This document shows positions 1 to 6,573 of a stretch of 10,000 nt of DNA, piece after piece. Origin of the DNA: Rheinheimera sp. (GTDB lineage: Bacteria > Pseudomonadota > Gammaproteobacteria > Enterobacterales > Alteromonadaceae); assembly GCF_020217005.1 (NCBI RefSeq), contig NZ_JAIWOI010000105.1:1-10000 (forward strand), read 5' to 3'. Below the pieces are notes generated by a model. It was not told the origin of the DNA, searched no databases, and saw nothing but the letters and a program-made list of their open reading frames with translations. Numbering within the stretch: the stretch's first letter is position 1; every line of letters starts with the position of its first letter. Made by a program: the position numbers and the translations under genes.

Positions 1-2235
1 ACTAACCTGCACTTGTAGCACCCGGCCTCTGTAGTTGAGTTTAAATTTCAGCTCCGGCCAGGCTGCCGGCAGTTTAGGTTCAAAATACAACCCTTGTGGA
101 CGACTGCGCATACCTGCAAAACCACAGACCACAGACAACCAGCTGCCGGCCATACAGGCAATATGCACACCGTATTCGGTGTTGTGATGGTAGTTATCTA
201 AATCCATCCGCGCTGTGTTGGCAAAAAACTGATAAGCGCGTTCCGTCTGACCTGTTTCAGCAAAAGCTACCGAATGAATGCAGCTGCTTAAACTGGAATC
301 ATGAGTGGTTAACGGCTCGTAATAGGCCAGATTGCGCGCTTTTAAATCACGCGGGAATTGCTGGTCGAGCAAATACATCGCCAGCACTAAATCTGCTTGT
401 TTTAACACCTGATGGCGGTAAATCACCAGCGGGTGGAAATGCAGCAACAGTGGGTATTTGTCGGCAGGAGTTGCAGCAAAATCCCATGGTTTTTTCGCGA
501 GGAAACTGTCGTCCTGCGCACTGATCTGCAGCTTGTCGTCATAAGGCAAATACATCAGTTCTGCCGCTTGTTGCCAGCTTTGGATTTCTTCTGGCGTCAC
601 AGCCAGCCTCAAGCAAAAGCTCTGATAAAACTCAGGATTTTGTGTCGCAAGCTTTGCCAAGACTTCAGCGGTAAAACTTAAATGCAGCTGCGCCATGGCG
701 TTGGTGTAGAAGTTGTTATTCACCAAAGCCGTATATTCATCAGGCCCTGTTACCAGATGAATTTCAAAACGACCACTGTGCTGGCTGAAAAAACCCAGTT
801 GTAGCCATAAACGCGCTGTTTCCACCAGCATTTCAGCACCGGCCTGCTGCATAAAAGCCCAGTCATCTGTCGCCAGAACGTAGCTTCGAATGGCATAAGC
901 TATGGCGGCGTTAATATGATACTGAGCTGTGCCTGCCGGAAAATAAGCCGAACATTCATCACCGCTGATAGTACGCCATGGATACAAAGCACCTTTGTCA
1001 TGCGACATCTGCCGCGCTCTGTTTTTTGCTTGGTCCAGCTGACTAAAACGCTGCAATAACAACTGACGGGCAGTGTCGGGCTGGCAAAAACTTAAAGTCG
1101 GGATCACGTAAATTTCGGTGTCCCAGAAATAATGGCCATCGTAACCAGGTCCGGTCAGGCCCTTAGCGCCAATATTGCTAACGCCATTACGGCCAGCTGA
1201 TTGCACCAGACTAAATAAGTTAAAACGTAACCCTTGCTGCAGCGCCGGGTCGTCGCTGATTTGGATATCCGACTGCAACCAGAAGTCGGCTAAATACTGC
1301 TGCTGTTCTGCCGCCAGCACCGCAAAGCCATCCGTAACGGCTTGGTGCAGTACGTTTTTCGCTGCAGGCAATGGAGTGTCGGCCTGTTTGGATGCCACCT
1401 GATAACTGATGTATTTACTAAAACGAACCGCCTGCCCCTGCTGTAACTGCAGCTCAAACAATTGGGTCAGTAAGTTAGGCTCAACCTGTTGATCCATAAA
1501 GCGAACATCATCAGCAAACTGATGCACAATAGCAGACACCAGTTGGAAATCAGCACCATGCACCTGATGCAGCAAATAACTGCAATCGGCTTTATCTTTA
1601 ATGCCCTGCTGCGCCACAGGTTTTAAGCTGGTTTCCAGCGCCATTTCGCCAACACGAGGGTCGTCTGGTTTAAATACCGACTTGTACTGGCCATTCAGAC
1701 AAGACTTTAATAACACAGCCCCGGAGAAATTTTGTGCTGTGATGGTCCATTCAATCGCCATCAGTTCAGGACGCTGAAAACTGACTAAACGGCGGCTTTG
1801 TAGCTTGAGCTGCTTGCCTGAAGGGCTGGTAAATAACTGCTCGCGGCTTAAGATGCCGGTGCGTAAATCGAGATATCGTTCCGCAGGCTGTTCTGCCGAC
1901 ACCGCCAGCCAGTGCCCGTCCAGCGCCAGTTGCAGGCTTTTACCATCAGGCACTTGCAACATTTTGTCGTTATTTTTGGCAAAACCGTACGCGGACTCAC
2001 CATATTGAATAGGTTCAGAGCTATAAACACCGTTGAGGTAAGTACCTTCGCAGCTGGCGCCTGCACTACAACCTTCTTCGTAGGTACCACGACTACCAAT
2101 AAAACCATTTGCCAGACTGAATAAGGTTTCTTTTAACATCAACTGATCGGGGTCAAACTGCTGATCCACAAGCTGCCACTCATCAATTTCAAGGGCATGG
2201 TTTATGGTCTGGCTGGCTACTGCGGATAAAGTCAC
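1..2235 (-). CDS. GH65 family glycoside phosphorylase (maltose/kojibiose/trehalose phosphorylase type), C-terminus cut by window edge
   Basis: Predicted cytoplasmic inverting phosphorylase that splits an alpha-glucosyl disaccharide with phosphate into beta-glucose 1-phosphate and a sugar. I translated the strand by hand: 745 residues are open without a stop, and the frame runs off the left edge. Family members are about 750-790 residues, so only the end of the C-terminal beta domain is missing. Visible motifs: FWDTE at residues 370-374 after a GAKGLTG stretch; GPDEY with the expected general acid Glu500; THDSS at 644-648, the usual phosphate-binding region. The start is GTG at 2235, with AGGT six bases upstream; the frame stays open upstream only to a TAG near 2320, through repeat sequence. 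It is divergent from the MFS gene and shares a putative LacI-type operator with it. The family is certain; the substrate (maltose, trehalose, kojibiose, nigerose) cannot be settled from motifs alone. Confidence 0.93.
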   Translation of the reverse strand, partial: MTLSAVASQTINHALEIDEWQLVDQQFDPDQLMLKETLFSLANGFIGSRGTYEEGCSAGASCEGTYLNGVYSSEPIQYGESAYGFAKNNDKMLQVPDGKSLQLALDGHWLAVSAEQPAERYLDLRTGILSREQLFTSPSGKQLKLQSRRLVSFQRPELMAIEWTITAQNFSGAVLLKSCLNGQYKSVFKPDDPRVGEMALETSLKPVAQQGIKDKADCSYLLHQVHGADFQLVSAIVHQFADDVRFMDQQVEPNLLTQLFELQLQQGQAVRFSKYISYQVASKQADTPLPAAKNVLHQAVTDGFAVLAAEQQQYLADFWLQSDIQISDDPALQQGLRFNLFSLVQSAGRNGVSNIGAKGLTGPGYDGHYFWDTEIYVIPTLSFCQPDTARQLLLQRFSQLDQAKNRARQMSHDKGALYPWRTISGDECSAYFPAGTAQYHINAAIAYAIRSYVLATDDWAFMQQAGAEMLVETARLWLQLGFFSQHSGRFEIHLVTGPDEYTALVNNNFYTNAMAQLHLSFTAEVLAKLATQNPEFYQSFCLRLAVTPEEIQSWQQAAELMYLPYDDKLQISAQDDSFLAKKPWDFAATPADKYPLLLHFHPLVIYRHQVLKQADLVLAMYLLDQQFPRDLKARNLAYYEPLTTHDSSLSSCIHSVAFAETGQTERAYQFFANTARMDLDNYHHNTEYGVHIACMAGSWLSVVCGFAGMRSRPQGLYFEPKLPAAWPELKFKLNYRGRVLQVQVS

Positions 2236-2256
2236 GGTGTTACCTATATCTGATAT

Positions 2257-2377
2257 CCCCTTCGTACTTGAAGCTGCAGCTGTGTTGACTGCGCTCCTCG
2301 CCCCAATCACATAGGACCACTATGTTCATGGGGACTCGGTCGCTTGCGGCCTTGCTGCAACACCAATTACTTTGGGG
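2257..2377. repeat. Palindromic intergenic repeat, copy 1 (MITE-like)
   Basis: A 121-base element bounded by CCCC and GGGG. Its ends form imperfect terminal inverted repeats: 17 of 24 positions match between the left end and the reverse complement of the right end, including the outer CCCC and inner TGCAGC. The centre can fold, with CCCC and GGGG closing a CATAG/CTATG stem. The first 18 bases, CCCCTTCGTACTTGAAGC, are identical to the reverse complement of the end of the second copy at 9893-9910. The plan (AAGTACGAAGGGG end, GTTGACTGCG block, central hairpin) resembles dispersed intergenic palindromes I know from enterobacteria and relatives; I cannot name the family. It lies 21 bases upstream of the phosphorylase start codon, inside its predicted 5' leader. 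Confidence 0.8.
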
Positions 2378-2398
2378 ATGAATTGCTCGTTATTTTTA

Positions 2399-2426
2399 AT
2401 AATACAAGCATTGCAATCGATTGCAA
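2399..2426 (-). promoter_or_regulatory. Predicted sigma-70 promoter for the GH65 phosphorylase gene
   Basis: On the minus strand there is a -35 hexamer TTGCAA (2426-2421), a 16-base spacer and a -10 hexamer TATTAT (2404-2399). Transcription would begin near 2392 and give a leader of about 155 bases that contains the whole palindromic repeat. The -35 hexamer lies inside the operator palindrome. This is pattern reading only; no start site is known. Confidence 0.55.
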
Positions 2427-2427
2427 T
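2410..2427. promoter_or_regulatory. Perfect 18-bp palindromic operator, LacI-family type
   Basis: ATTGCAATCGATTGCAAT is a perfect palindrome with a central CG, the usual layout of LacI/GalR-family operators. Each half-site contains the -35 hexamer (TTGCAA) of one of two divergent promoters, so a bound repressor would block both the phosphorylase and the MFS genes. No regulator gene is in the window; one may lie beyond the left edge. The palindrome is seen directly; the regulator family is inferred from the layout and the sugar-gene context. Confidence 0.7.
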
Positions 2428-2438
2428 AGCTGTATGAT
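2411..2438 (+). promoter_or_regulatory. Predicted sigma-70 promoter for the MFS gene
   Basis: There is a -35 hexamer TTGCAA (2411-2416), a 16-base spacer and a -10 hexamer TATGAT (2433-2438). Transcription would start near 2445, about 45 bases before the ATG. It mirrors the minus-strand promoter: same hexamer, same 16-base spacer, on the other half of the operator. Confidence 0.55.
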
Positions 2439-2490
2439 GATTTTCAGACAGGGTAAAAAACCAACAAAAAAATTAGAAACAGGTGCATCT

Positions 2491-3705
2491 ATGCATACCA
2501 TCCGCATCAAAGCAGCTTTGCTGTTGATCTATTTTATTTTCGCCATGCTGCTCAACAGCGTTGGCATAGTGATACTGCAAGTGATCCAGAATTTTCAGGT
2601 CAGTAAAGAAGCCGCCAGTGTGCTGGAAGGTTTTAAAGACCTGCCCATTGCCATAGTGTCTTTTCTGGTGGCTTCTGCCCTACCCAAACTGGGTTACAAA
2701 AAAGCGCTGCAAATTGCCTTGTTGCTAATTGCAGGGGCTTCGGTACTGATGCCGTTATTCCCTTCTTTTGACACCAGTAAGTTATTGTTTTTCTGCGTAG
2801 GTGTGGCTTTTGCACTGACTAAAGTATCGGTCTATGCCACCTTAGGTTTAATCACCAAAAGCAAAGCTGAACATGCTTCTGTGCTGAATTTTATTGAAGG
2901 TTTTTTTATGCTGGGCGTACTGACCGCCTATTGGTTTTTTGCCGCCTTTATGACAGAAGGCTCAGGCAACGGCTGGCTGGATGTGTACTGGTATCTGGCA
3001 GGTTTAAGTCTGCTGGCTTTCGCGCTGGTCAGCTCCACCAACTTCCCGGCTTTACAGTTGGACCCACAAAGCACAAGTGTGAACGACTTTGTCGCCATGC
3101 TGAAACTCACCGCCAAGCCGCTGGTGTTTGTGTTTGTTGTTTCTGCCTTTTTGTATGTATTGATAGAACAAGGCATAGGCAGCTGGTTACCGACTTTTAA
3201 TAACGAAGTGCTGCATTTACCCAGCCAGTTAAGCGTGCAAATCACCAGTATTTTTGCTGCATCCTTAGCTGCAGGGCGTTTATCTGCAGGCTTTATCTTA
3301 CGTTTTATTCCATGGCACCTGCTCTGTAACATCTGCCTGCTGGCGATGGCGGCATTGGTGTTACTGACTTTGCCTTTAACCCATGAAATTCAACCCGATC
3401 CTGACGTGACTTTATGGACAGCGCCTTTGTCAGCTTATCTGCTGCCACTGATAGGTTTTTTTATGGCACCTATTTACCCCATGTTAAATTCGGCCATCTT
3501 AACCAGCCTGCCGCAGCAGCAACATGCGGCTATGACAGGCTTAATAGTAGTGTTTTCCGCTTTAGGTGGCACCACAGGTTCTATAGTCACAGGCCATAGT
3601 TTTGCCGCTTTAGGCGGACAAACCGCTTTTTATCTGACGCTGCTGCCCCTGACTTTATTGCTGCTGAGCAGCAACAGTTTTCATAAACTCAAAGCGGCAG
3701 CATAA
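2491..3705 (+). CDS. MFS transporter, probable sugar/alpha-glucoside permease
   Basis: A 404-residue inner-membrane carrier of the major facilitator superfamily with about 12 hydrophobic segments. The first is at roughly residues 8-30. The cytoplasmic loop 2-3 carries GYK (68-70). A polar central loop at about 185-208 separates the two six-helix halves, and the second half has the AGRLSAGF repeat of the loop motif (261-268). A glycine-rich helix, with GGTTGS at 359-364, is typical of the last pair of helices in fucose-permease-like carriers. I chose the ATG at 2491, preceded by AGGTG at 2481-2485. A longer frame from a TTG at 2344 would start inside the repeat and read through the promoter. 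It is divergent from the GH65 gene with a shared operator, so the likely cargo is the disaccharide the phosphorylase uses, or glucose. The cargo is inferred from context only. Confidence 0.88.
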   Translation: MHTIRIKAALLLIYFIFAMLLNSVGIVILQVIQNFQVSKEAASVLEGFKDLPIAIVSFLVASALPKLGYKKALQIALLLIAGASVLMPLFPSFDTSKLLFFCVGVAFALTKVSVYATLGLITKSKAEHASVLNFIEGFFMLGVLTAYWFFAAFMTEGSGNGWLDVYWYLAGLSLLAFALVSSTNFPALQLDPQSTSVNDFVAMLKLTAKPLVFVFVVSAFLYVLIEQGIGSWLPTFNNEVLHLPSQLSVQITSIFAASLAAGRLSAGFILRFIPWHLLCNICLLAMAALVLLTLPLTHEIQPDPDVTLWTAPLSAYLLPLIGFFMAPIYPMLNSAILTSLPQQQHAAMTGLIVVFSALGGTTGSIVTGHSFAALGGQTAFYLTLLPLTLLLLSSNSFHKLKAAA

Positions 3706-3718
3706 AAAGCTATGATTC

Positions 3719-3748
3719 AGGCTGCCGCGCTATTGCAGTAGGCAGCCT
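3719..3748 (+). terminator. Possible weak terminator after the MFS gene
   Basis: AGGCTGCC (3719-3726) and GGCAGCCT (3741-3748) form a perfect 8-bp stem with a 14-base loop, 13 bases after the MFS stop codon. The tract after it (TACTTGCTCT) is only mildly T-rich, so intrinsic termination would be inefficient. The rest of the 95-base gap before the next gene shows no clear promoter. Confidence 0.4.
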
Positions 3749-3800
3749 TACTTGCTCTACTGACTATCAGTGCATCCATCAGGATTCAGAAGGAATTGTT

Positions 3801-4739
3801 ATGTCGGATCAGGTTCAATCATTGTCTGCCAACTCTGCCTGGTTTTCTGAACTGAAACAGCATGCCGGTGAACATAAACTGGCTGCTGTAGGTTTAGTTT
3901 TGGCTTTGTTTGCTGTGCTGATTTTGCTGGCACAAAGCATAGTGCATTTATCCAACTCTCCTTCTTCTGAAAACTTAAAGCTGGCGTTAATAGGCGGCAC
4001 AGCAGGTTTTGTTGCTACTACCTTAGGTGCTTTGCCAGCTCTTTTATTTCGCAGTTTGCCTCAGGCGATGGAAGACAGTTTATTAGGTATAGCTGCAGGT
4101 ATGATGCTGGCCGCCAGTGCTTTTTCTTTATTGTTACCGGGCATAGAAGCAGGCACAGAGCTATTTCAAAGCGACACTATGGGGGCTTTGGTCGTCGTCT
4201 TTGGTATGGCACTTGGTGTGTTGTTGATGCTGGGTTTAGATGCCTTTACCCCACACGAACACGATAAAACCGGCCCTTGTGGCCCAGGTTATCAGGCCTG
4301 CGACCGCATCTGGTTATTTGTGTTTGCCATCGCCTTACACAACTTGCCTGAAGGTATGGCGGTGGGTGTTAGTTTTGCTAATGGGGATATGTCGGTCGGT
4401 TTGCCTCTGGCCACTGCCATAGCGCTGCAGGATATACCTGAGGGTTTAGCTGTGGCTTTATCCTTAAGAGCCGCTGGTTTTAAACCGGGTTTTGCTGTTT
4501 TTGTCGCAGCCGCCAGCGGTATTTTAGAACCTTTAGGCGCTTTAATAGGCGTAGGTTTATCCAGTGGTTTTGCCGCCGCTTATCCTATGGGATTAGGTTT
4601 AGCTGCAGGCGCTATGATTTTTGTGGTGTCCCACGAAGTGATACCCGAAACCCATCGCAATGGCCATCAAACCGCAGCAACTTTGGGCTTAATGGTTGGC
4701 TTTGCGGTGATGATGGTATTGGATACCACGCTCGGTTAA
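3801..4739 (+). CDS. ZIP-family divalent metal transporter (GufA/BbZIP type)
   Basis: A 312-residue inner-membrane transporter, predicted to bring zinc or related divalent metals into the cytoplasm. It has the extra N-terminal helix (about 26-49) of the GufA group, then seven more hydrophobic segments. The metal-site helices are intact: HNLPEG (180-185), QDIPEG (210-215) and an acidic helix with Glu243, plus His278-Glu279 in a late helix. These match the binuclear metal site of Bordetella BbZIP, which is almost the same length, with a constant shift of about three residues. A His- and Cys-containing cytoplasmic loop (152-167, HEHDK then C160 and C167) may sense or hand over metal. The start is well supported: AAGGA at 3790-3794, six bases before the ATG. 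It is convergent with the ybaK-like gene. No metal-responsive operator was recognised. Confidence 0.93.
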   Translation: MSDQVQSLSANSAWFSELKQHAGEHKLAAVGLVLALFAVLILLAQSIVHLSNSPSSENLKLALIGGTAGFVATTLGALPALLFRSLPQAMEDSLLGIAAGMMLAASAFSLLLPGIEAGTELFQSDTMGALVVVFGMALGVLLMLGLDAFTPHEHDKTGPCGPGYQACDRIWLFVFAIALHNLPEGMAVGVSFANGDMSVGLPLATAIALQDIPEGLAVALSLRAAGFKPGFAVFVAAASGILEPLGALIGVGLSSGFAAAYPMGLGLAAGAMIFVVSHEVIPETHRNGHQTAATLGLMVGFAVMMVLDTTLG

Positions 4740-4761
4740 GACTTAGGCTTAACTCTTAACC
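4734..4761. terminator. Shared hairpin between convergent genes
   Basis: GGTTAAGA (4734-4741) and TCTTAACC (4754-4761) form a perfect 8-bp stem with a 12-base loop. The TAA stop of the ZIP gene lies in the left arm and the stop of the minus-strand deacylase gene in the right arm. The two genes are only 16 bases apart. There is no T-run on either side, so whether it ends transcription in both directions is uncertain. Confidence 0.45.
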
Positions 4762-5232
4762 TTCGTGCTGACATAGGCTCACCAGCTTAGCCTTCAGGCA
4801 AGCCTGCAGATCGGCAGGCTTGAGCCCTATCTCCAGCCCTCTTTTGCCAGCGCTGACATAGATAGTTTCAAAACCAGCAGCCGAGTCGTCGATAAAAGTC
4901 CGTAACAGCTTTTTTTGCCCAAGCGGACTAACACCACCCAGCACATAACCACTGCTGCGCTCCACATCCGCAGCGGCCGCCATAGCGGCCTTTTTTGCAC
5001 CAGCAGCTTTCGCCAGCTGTTTCATATTCAGCAGCTGATCCACAGGCACTATGGCGGTGACCAGCTCTTTACCATCCAAAGCCGCTACTAAGGTTTTAAA
5101 CACCTGTGGCGCAGCTAAACCCAGCTTGCTCGCAGCTTCCAGACCATAAGATTCAGCCGCTGGGTCGTGCTGGTATTCCAATACCTGATGCGGCACTTTG
5201 AGTTTTTTTAGCAGCAAAACAGCGGGAGTCAT
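4756..5232 (-). CDS. ybaK: Cys-tRNA(Pro)/Cys-tRNA(Cys) deacylase, YbaK/EbsC family
   Basis: A cytoplasmic trans-editing enzyme that hydrolyses cysteine wrongly attached to tRNA(Pro), correcting errors of prolyl-tRNA synthetase. At 158 residues it has the full YbaK length and matches what I know of the E. coli protein across its length: MTPAV start, EHDP-like QHDP (21-24), the essential lysine Lys46 in FKTL, GG-SPLGQKK (99-108), and the IYVSAGKRGLEI block near the end. The start is supported by AAGGA a few bases upstream of the ATG. It is transcribed in the same direction as the dipeptidase gene upstream but is separated from it by a likely terminator, so it is probably an independent unit. 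An alanine-rich patch (residues 76-88) is a minor oddity. Confidence 0.95.
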   Translation of the reverse strand: MTPAVLLLKKLKVPHQVLEYQHDPAAESYGLEAASKLGLAAPQVFKTLVAALDGKELVTAIVPVDQLLNMKQLAKAAGAKKAAMAAAADVERSSGYVLGGVSPLGQKKLLRTFIDDSAAGFETIYVSAGKRGLEIGLKPADLQACLKAKLVSLCQHEG

Positions 5233-5273
5233 GGCCGCATCCTTAGCTTTTAGTCAGGCTGCTATTGTGGAAA

Positions 5274-5301
5274 CAAAGGTGCTGAAAAATCAACACCTTT
5301 G
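5274..5301 (-). terminator. Likely intrinsic terminator of the cyanophycin-utilisation operon
   Basis: CAAAGGTG (5274-5281) and CACCTTTG (5294-5301) form a perfect 8-bp stem, extended inside by two more pairs after one mismatch. Read on the minus strand, the right arm runs into TTTGTTTCC, a short T-rich tail. It lies about 40 bases after the stop codon of the dipeptidase gene and before the ybaK start. Confidence 0.55.
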
Positions 5302-5309
5302 CTTGGCTC

Positions 5310-5338
5310 GATCAATAAAGAATGGATCAATAAAGAAT
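5310..5338. repeat. Short tandem repeat, two copies of a 15-base unit
   Basis: GATCAATAAAGAAT occurs at 5310-5323 and again at 5325-5338, separated by one G, in the intergenic space just past the dipeptidase stop codon. It is probably a slippage duplication; I see no function. Confidence 0.75.
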
Positions 5339-5342
5339 TAAC

Positions 5343-6512
5343 TCAGAAAAACAAGCTGCTGCGCTCTACAGCAACACGGCCATCGGAAAATAACCAGCGG
5401 CCTTTCGCCATTACAGCTTTTAATTGCAGGGTATTTTTATCAATCAGTAACAAGTCAGCATCAGCGCCGACCTGCAACTGGCCTTTGTGTGGCAGCTTTA
5501 AAATACGAGCCGGGTTTGCAGTCACCACCCGCAGCGCATCCTGCACCGGTACACCTAAACGAATCGCATCCGTCATTTCTTCGTACAAGCTGGCGATACG
5601 GCCTTCACCTAAACCAACAAAATTATTCTGCGCATCGAACATAGGCAAAGAGGCATTAGCATCGGACGAAAAAGTCAGATGCTGTAAATTCACGCCTGCT
5701 TGCACCGCCTGCAACAAGGCATCAGCACATTTAATTTCACCCTGGGCTAAATCCTGAGCCGTAGTGCTGGTGGTTAAGTCGATATAACCGCCCTGAGACA
5801 CATAATCAAAACCCATCTGCAGCAAAGCCTGATTACGATTCATATGAGTCGGATAAAACTGGGTAATAGGAATATCGGTGCTTGACGCCACTTGCAGCAA
5901 TTGCGTGATGCCTTCAGGTGAAGGCCCAACATGCACACTGACAATACCAGCTTTGCCTGAGAGCATTCCGCCCACACGAGCCTGCGAGGCCAGACGCGCC
6001 AGCTCCTGCACTGTCGGCTGCGACGAGCGGTGATCGGCTATCGCCACTTCACCTACCCCAATAAACTTGTCGATCAGCACCAAATCCTGCAGTAAATCGT
6101 CCATCAGGGTATAAGCCGGCACCTGATAAGAGCCGGTGTGGCAATAACAGGTTAAACCTTCTTCATCCAGCGCATGGGCCTTCGCCAACAGATTGGTTAA
6201 AGTACGGGTGACAGCATCCGTGCCAAGTACACCCACTAAAGTGGTGACGCCAGCTTCAATCGCATCTGTCACTTTCAGCTCAGAGGTGCGGCTGCGAAAT
6301 CCACCTTCGCCACCACCGCCAATAATATGCGCCAGCGAATCGACTAAACCCGGCACTACATAACAATCACTGGCATCCACTGTTTGTACTATGCTGCCTT
6401 CAAGCTCTGCCTGCTCACCTAAGGCAGCAATTTGTCGTCCTGCCACCAACAGGTTGGTTTGCCCCAAAGGTTCAGGCGAATAACAGATCCCATTTACTAT
6501 TCTGGTGATCAT
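5343..6512 (-). CDS. iadA: Isoaspartyl dipeptidase (beta-aspartyl peptidase), amidohydrolase superfamily, with altered metal ligands
   Basis: A 389-residue cytoplasmic enzyme predicted to split beta-Asp-X dipeptides, here probably beta-Asp-Arg from cyanophycin, into Asp and Arg. The length equals E. coli IadA (390). Compared with what I know of IadA, these are kept: Glu69 in GGGGE, Tyr129, Arg162 in DHRS, His194, His223 and Arg226 in PTHMNRN, Asp284 and Ser288 in SSDANAS. Two metal-site residues differ. The HxH after the first strand reads Leu60-Ala-His62, and the carboxylated lysine (Lys162 in E. coli) is Glu155, with one residue inserted nearby. This suggests a changed, perhaps mononuclear, metal centre. 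The ATG at 6512 is chosen because AAGGA lies six bases upstream; a longer frame starts with TTG at 6563 and lacks support. It is the last gene of the set, 61 bases after the permease gene. Confidence 0.9.
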   Translation of the reverse strand: MITRIVNGICYSPEPLGQTNLLVAGRQIAALGEQAELEGSIVQTVDASDCYVVPGLVDSLAHIIGGGGEGGFRSRTSELKVTDAIEAGVTTLVGVLGTDAVTRTLTNLLAKAHALDEEGLTCYCHTGSYQVPAYTLMDDLLQDLVLIDKFIGVGEVAIADHRSSQPTVQELARLASQARVGGMLSGKAGIVSVHVGPSPEGITQLLQVASSTDIPITQFYPTHMNRNQALLQMGFDYVSQGGYIDLTTSTTAQDLAQGEIKCADALLQAVQAGVNLQHLTFSSDANASLPMFDAQNNFVGLGEGRIASLYEEMTDAIRLGVPVQDALRVVTANPARILKLPHKGQLQVGADADLLLIDKNTLQLKAVMAKGRWLFSDGRVAVERSSLFF

Positions 6513-6531
6513 AAAAAATCCTTGTTGCTCC

Positions 6532-6564
6532 GGCTGACAGCAGCCCTGATTGAGAAAATTCAAT
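6532..6564 (-). other. Two small intercistronic hairpins before iadA
   Basis: GGCTG/CAGCC (6532-6536 and 6541-6545, 4-base loop) and ATTGA/TCAAT (6549-6553 and 6559-6563, 5-base loop AGAAA is approximate) fit in the 61-base gap between permease and dipeptidase. They are short, and may slightly affect mRNA stability or relative expression. I would not call either a terminator: the following T-run (TTTTTT) is part of the spacer between the ribosome site and the ATG. Confidence 0.3.
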
Positions 6565-6573
6565 AACCTGACT

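Noticed and set aside
96..681. Plus-strand open frames at 96-524 and 412-681
   Set aside because: Both are antisense to the GH65 phosphorylase gene, whose translated motifs are unambiguous.
2344..2490. N-terminal extension of the MFS protein from a TTG at 2344
   Set aside because: It would start inside the palindromic repeat, read through the operator and promoter, and add a non-membrane segment without family support; the ATG at 2491 has a ribosome site.
2928..3332. Minus-strand open frame of 134 codons inside the MFS gene
   Set aside because: The opposite frame encodes membrane helices of a known family; this one has no recognisable features or ribosome site.
5299..5757. Plus-strand open frame of 152 codons over the dipeptidase gene
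   Set aside because: It is antisense to a clearly recognised enzyme gene, starts in intergenic repeat sequence and shows no recognisable family or hydrophobic pattern.
6513..6563. Longer start of the dipeptidase from TTG at 6563
   Set aside because: The extra 17 residues are unlike IadA N-termini, while the ATG at 6512 has AAGGA at proper distance and gives the family's usual length.
6513..6573. Terminator between permease and dipeptidase genes (T6 run after a small hairpin)
   Set aside because: The hairpin is only 5 bp, the T-run is separated from it by about 14 bases including the ribosome site of iadA, and the genes belong to one pathway.
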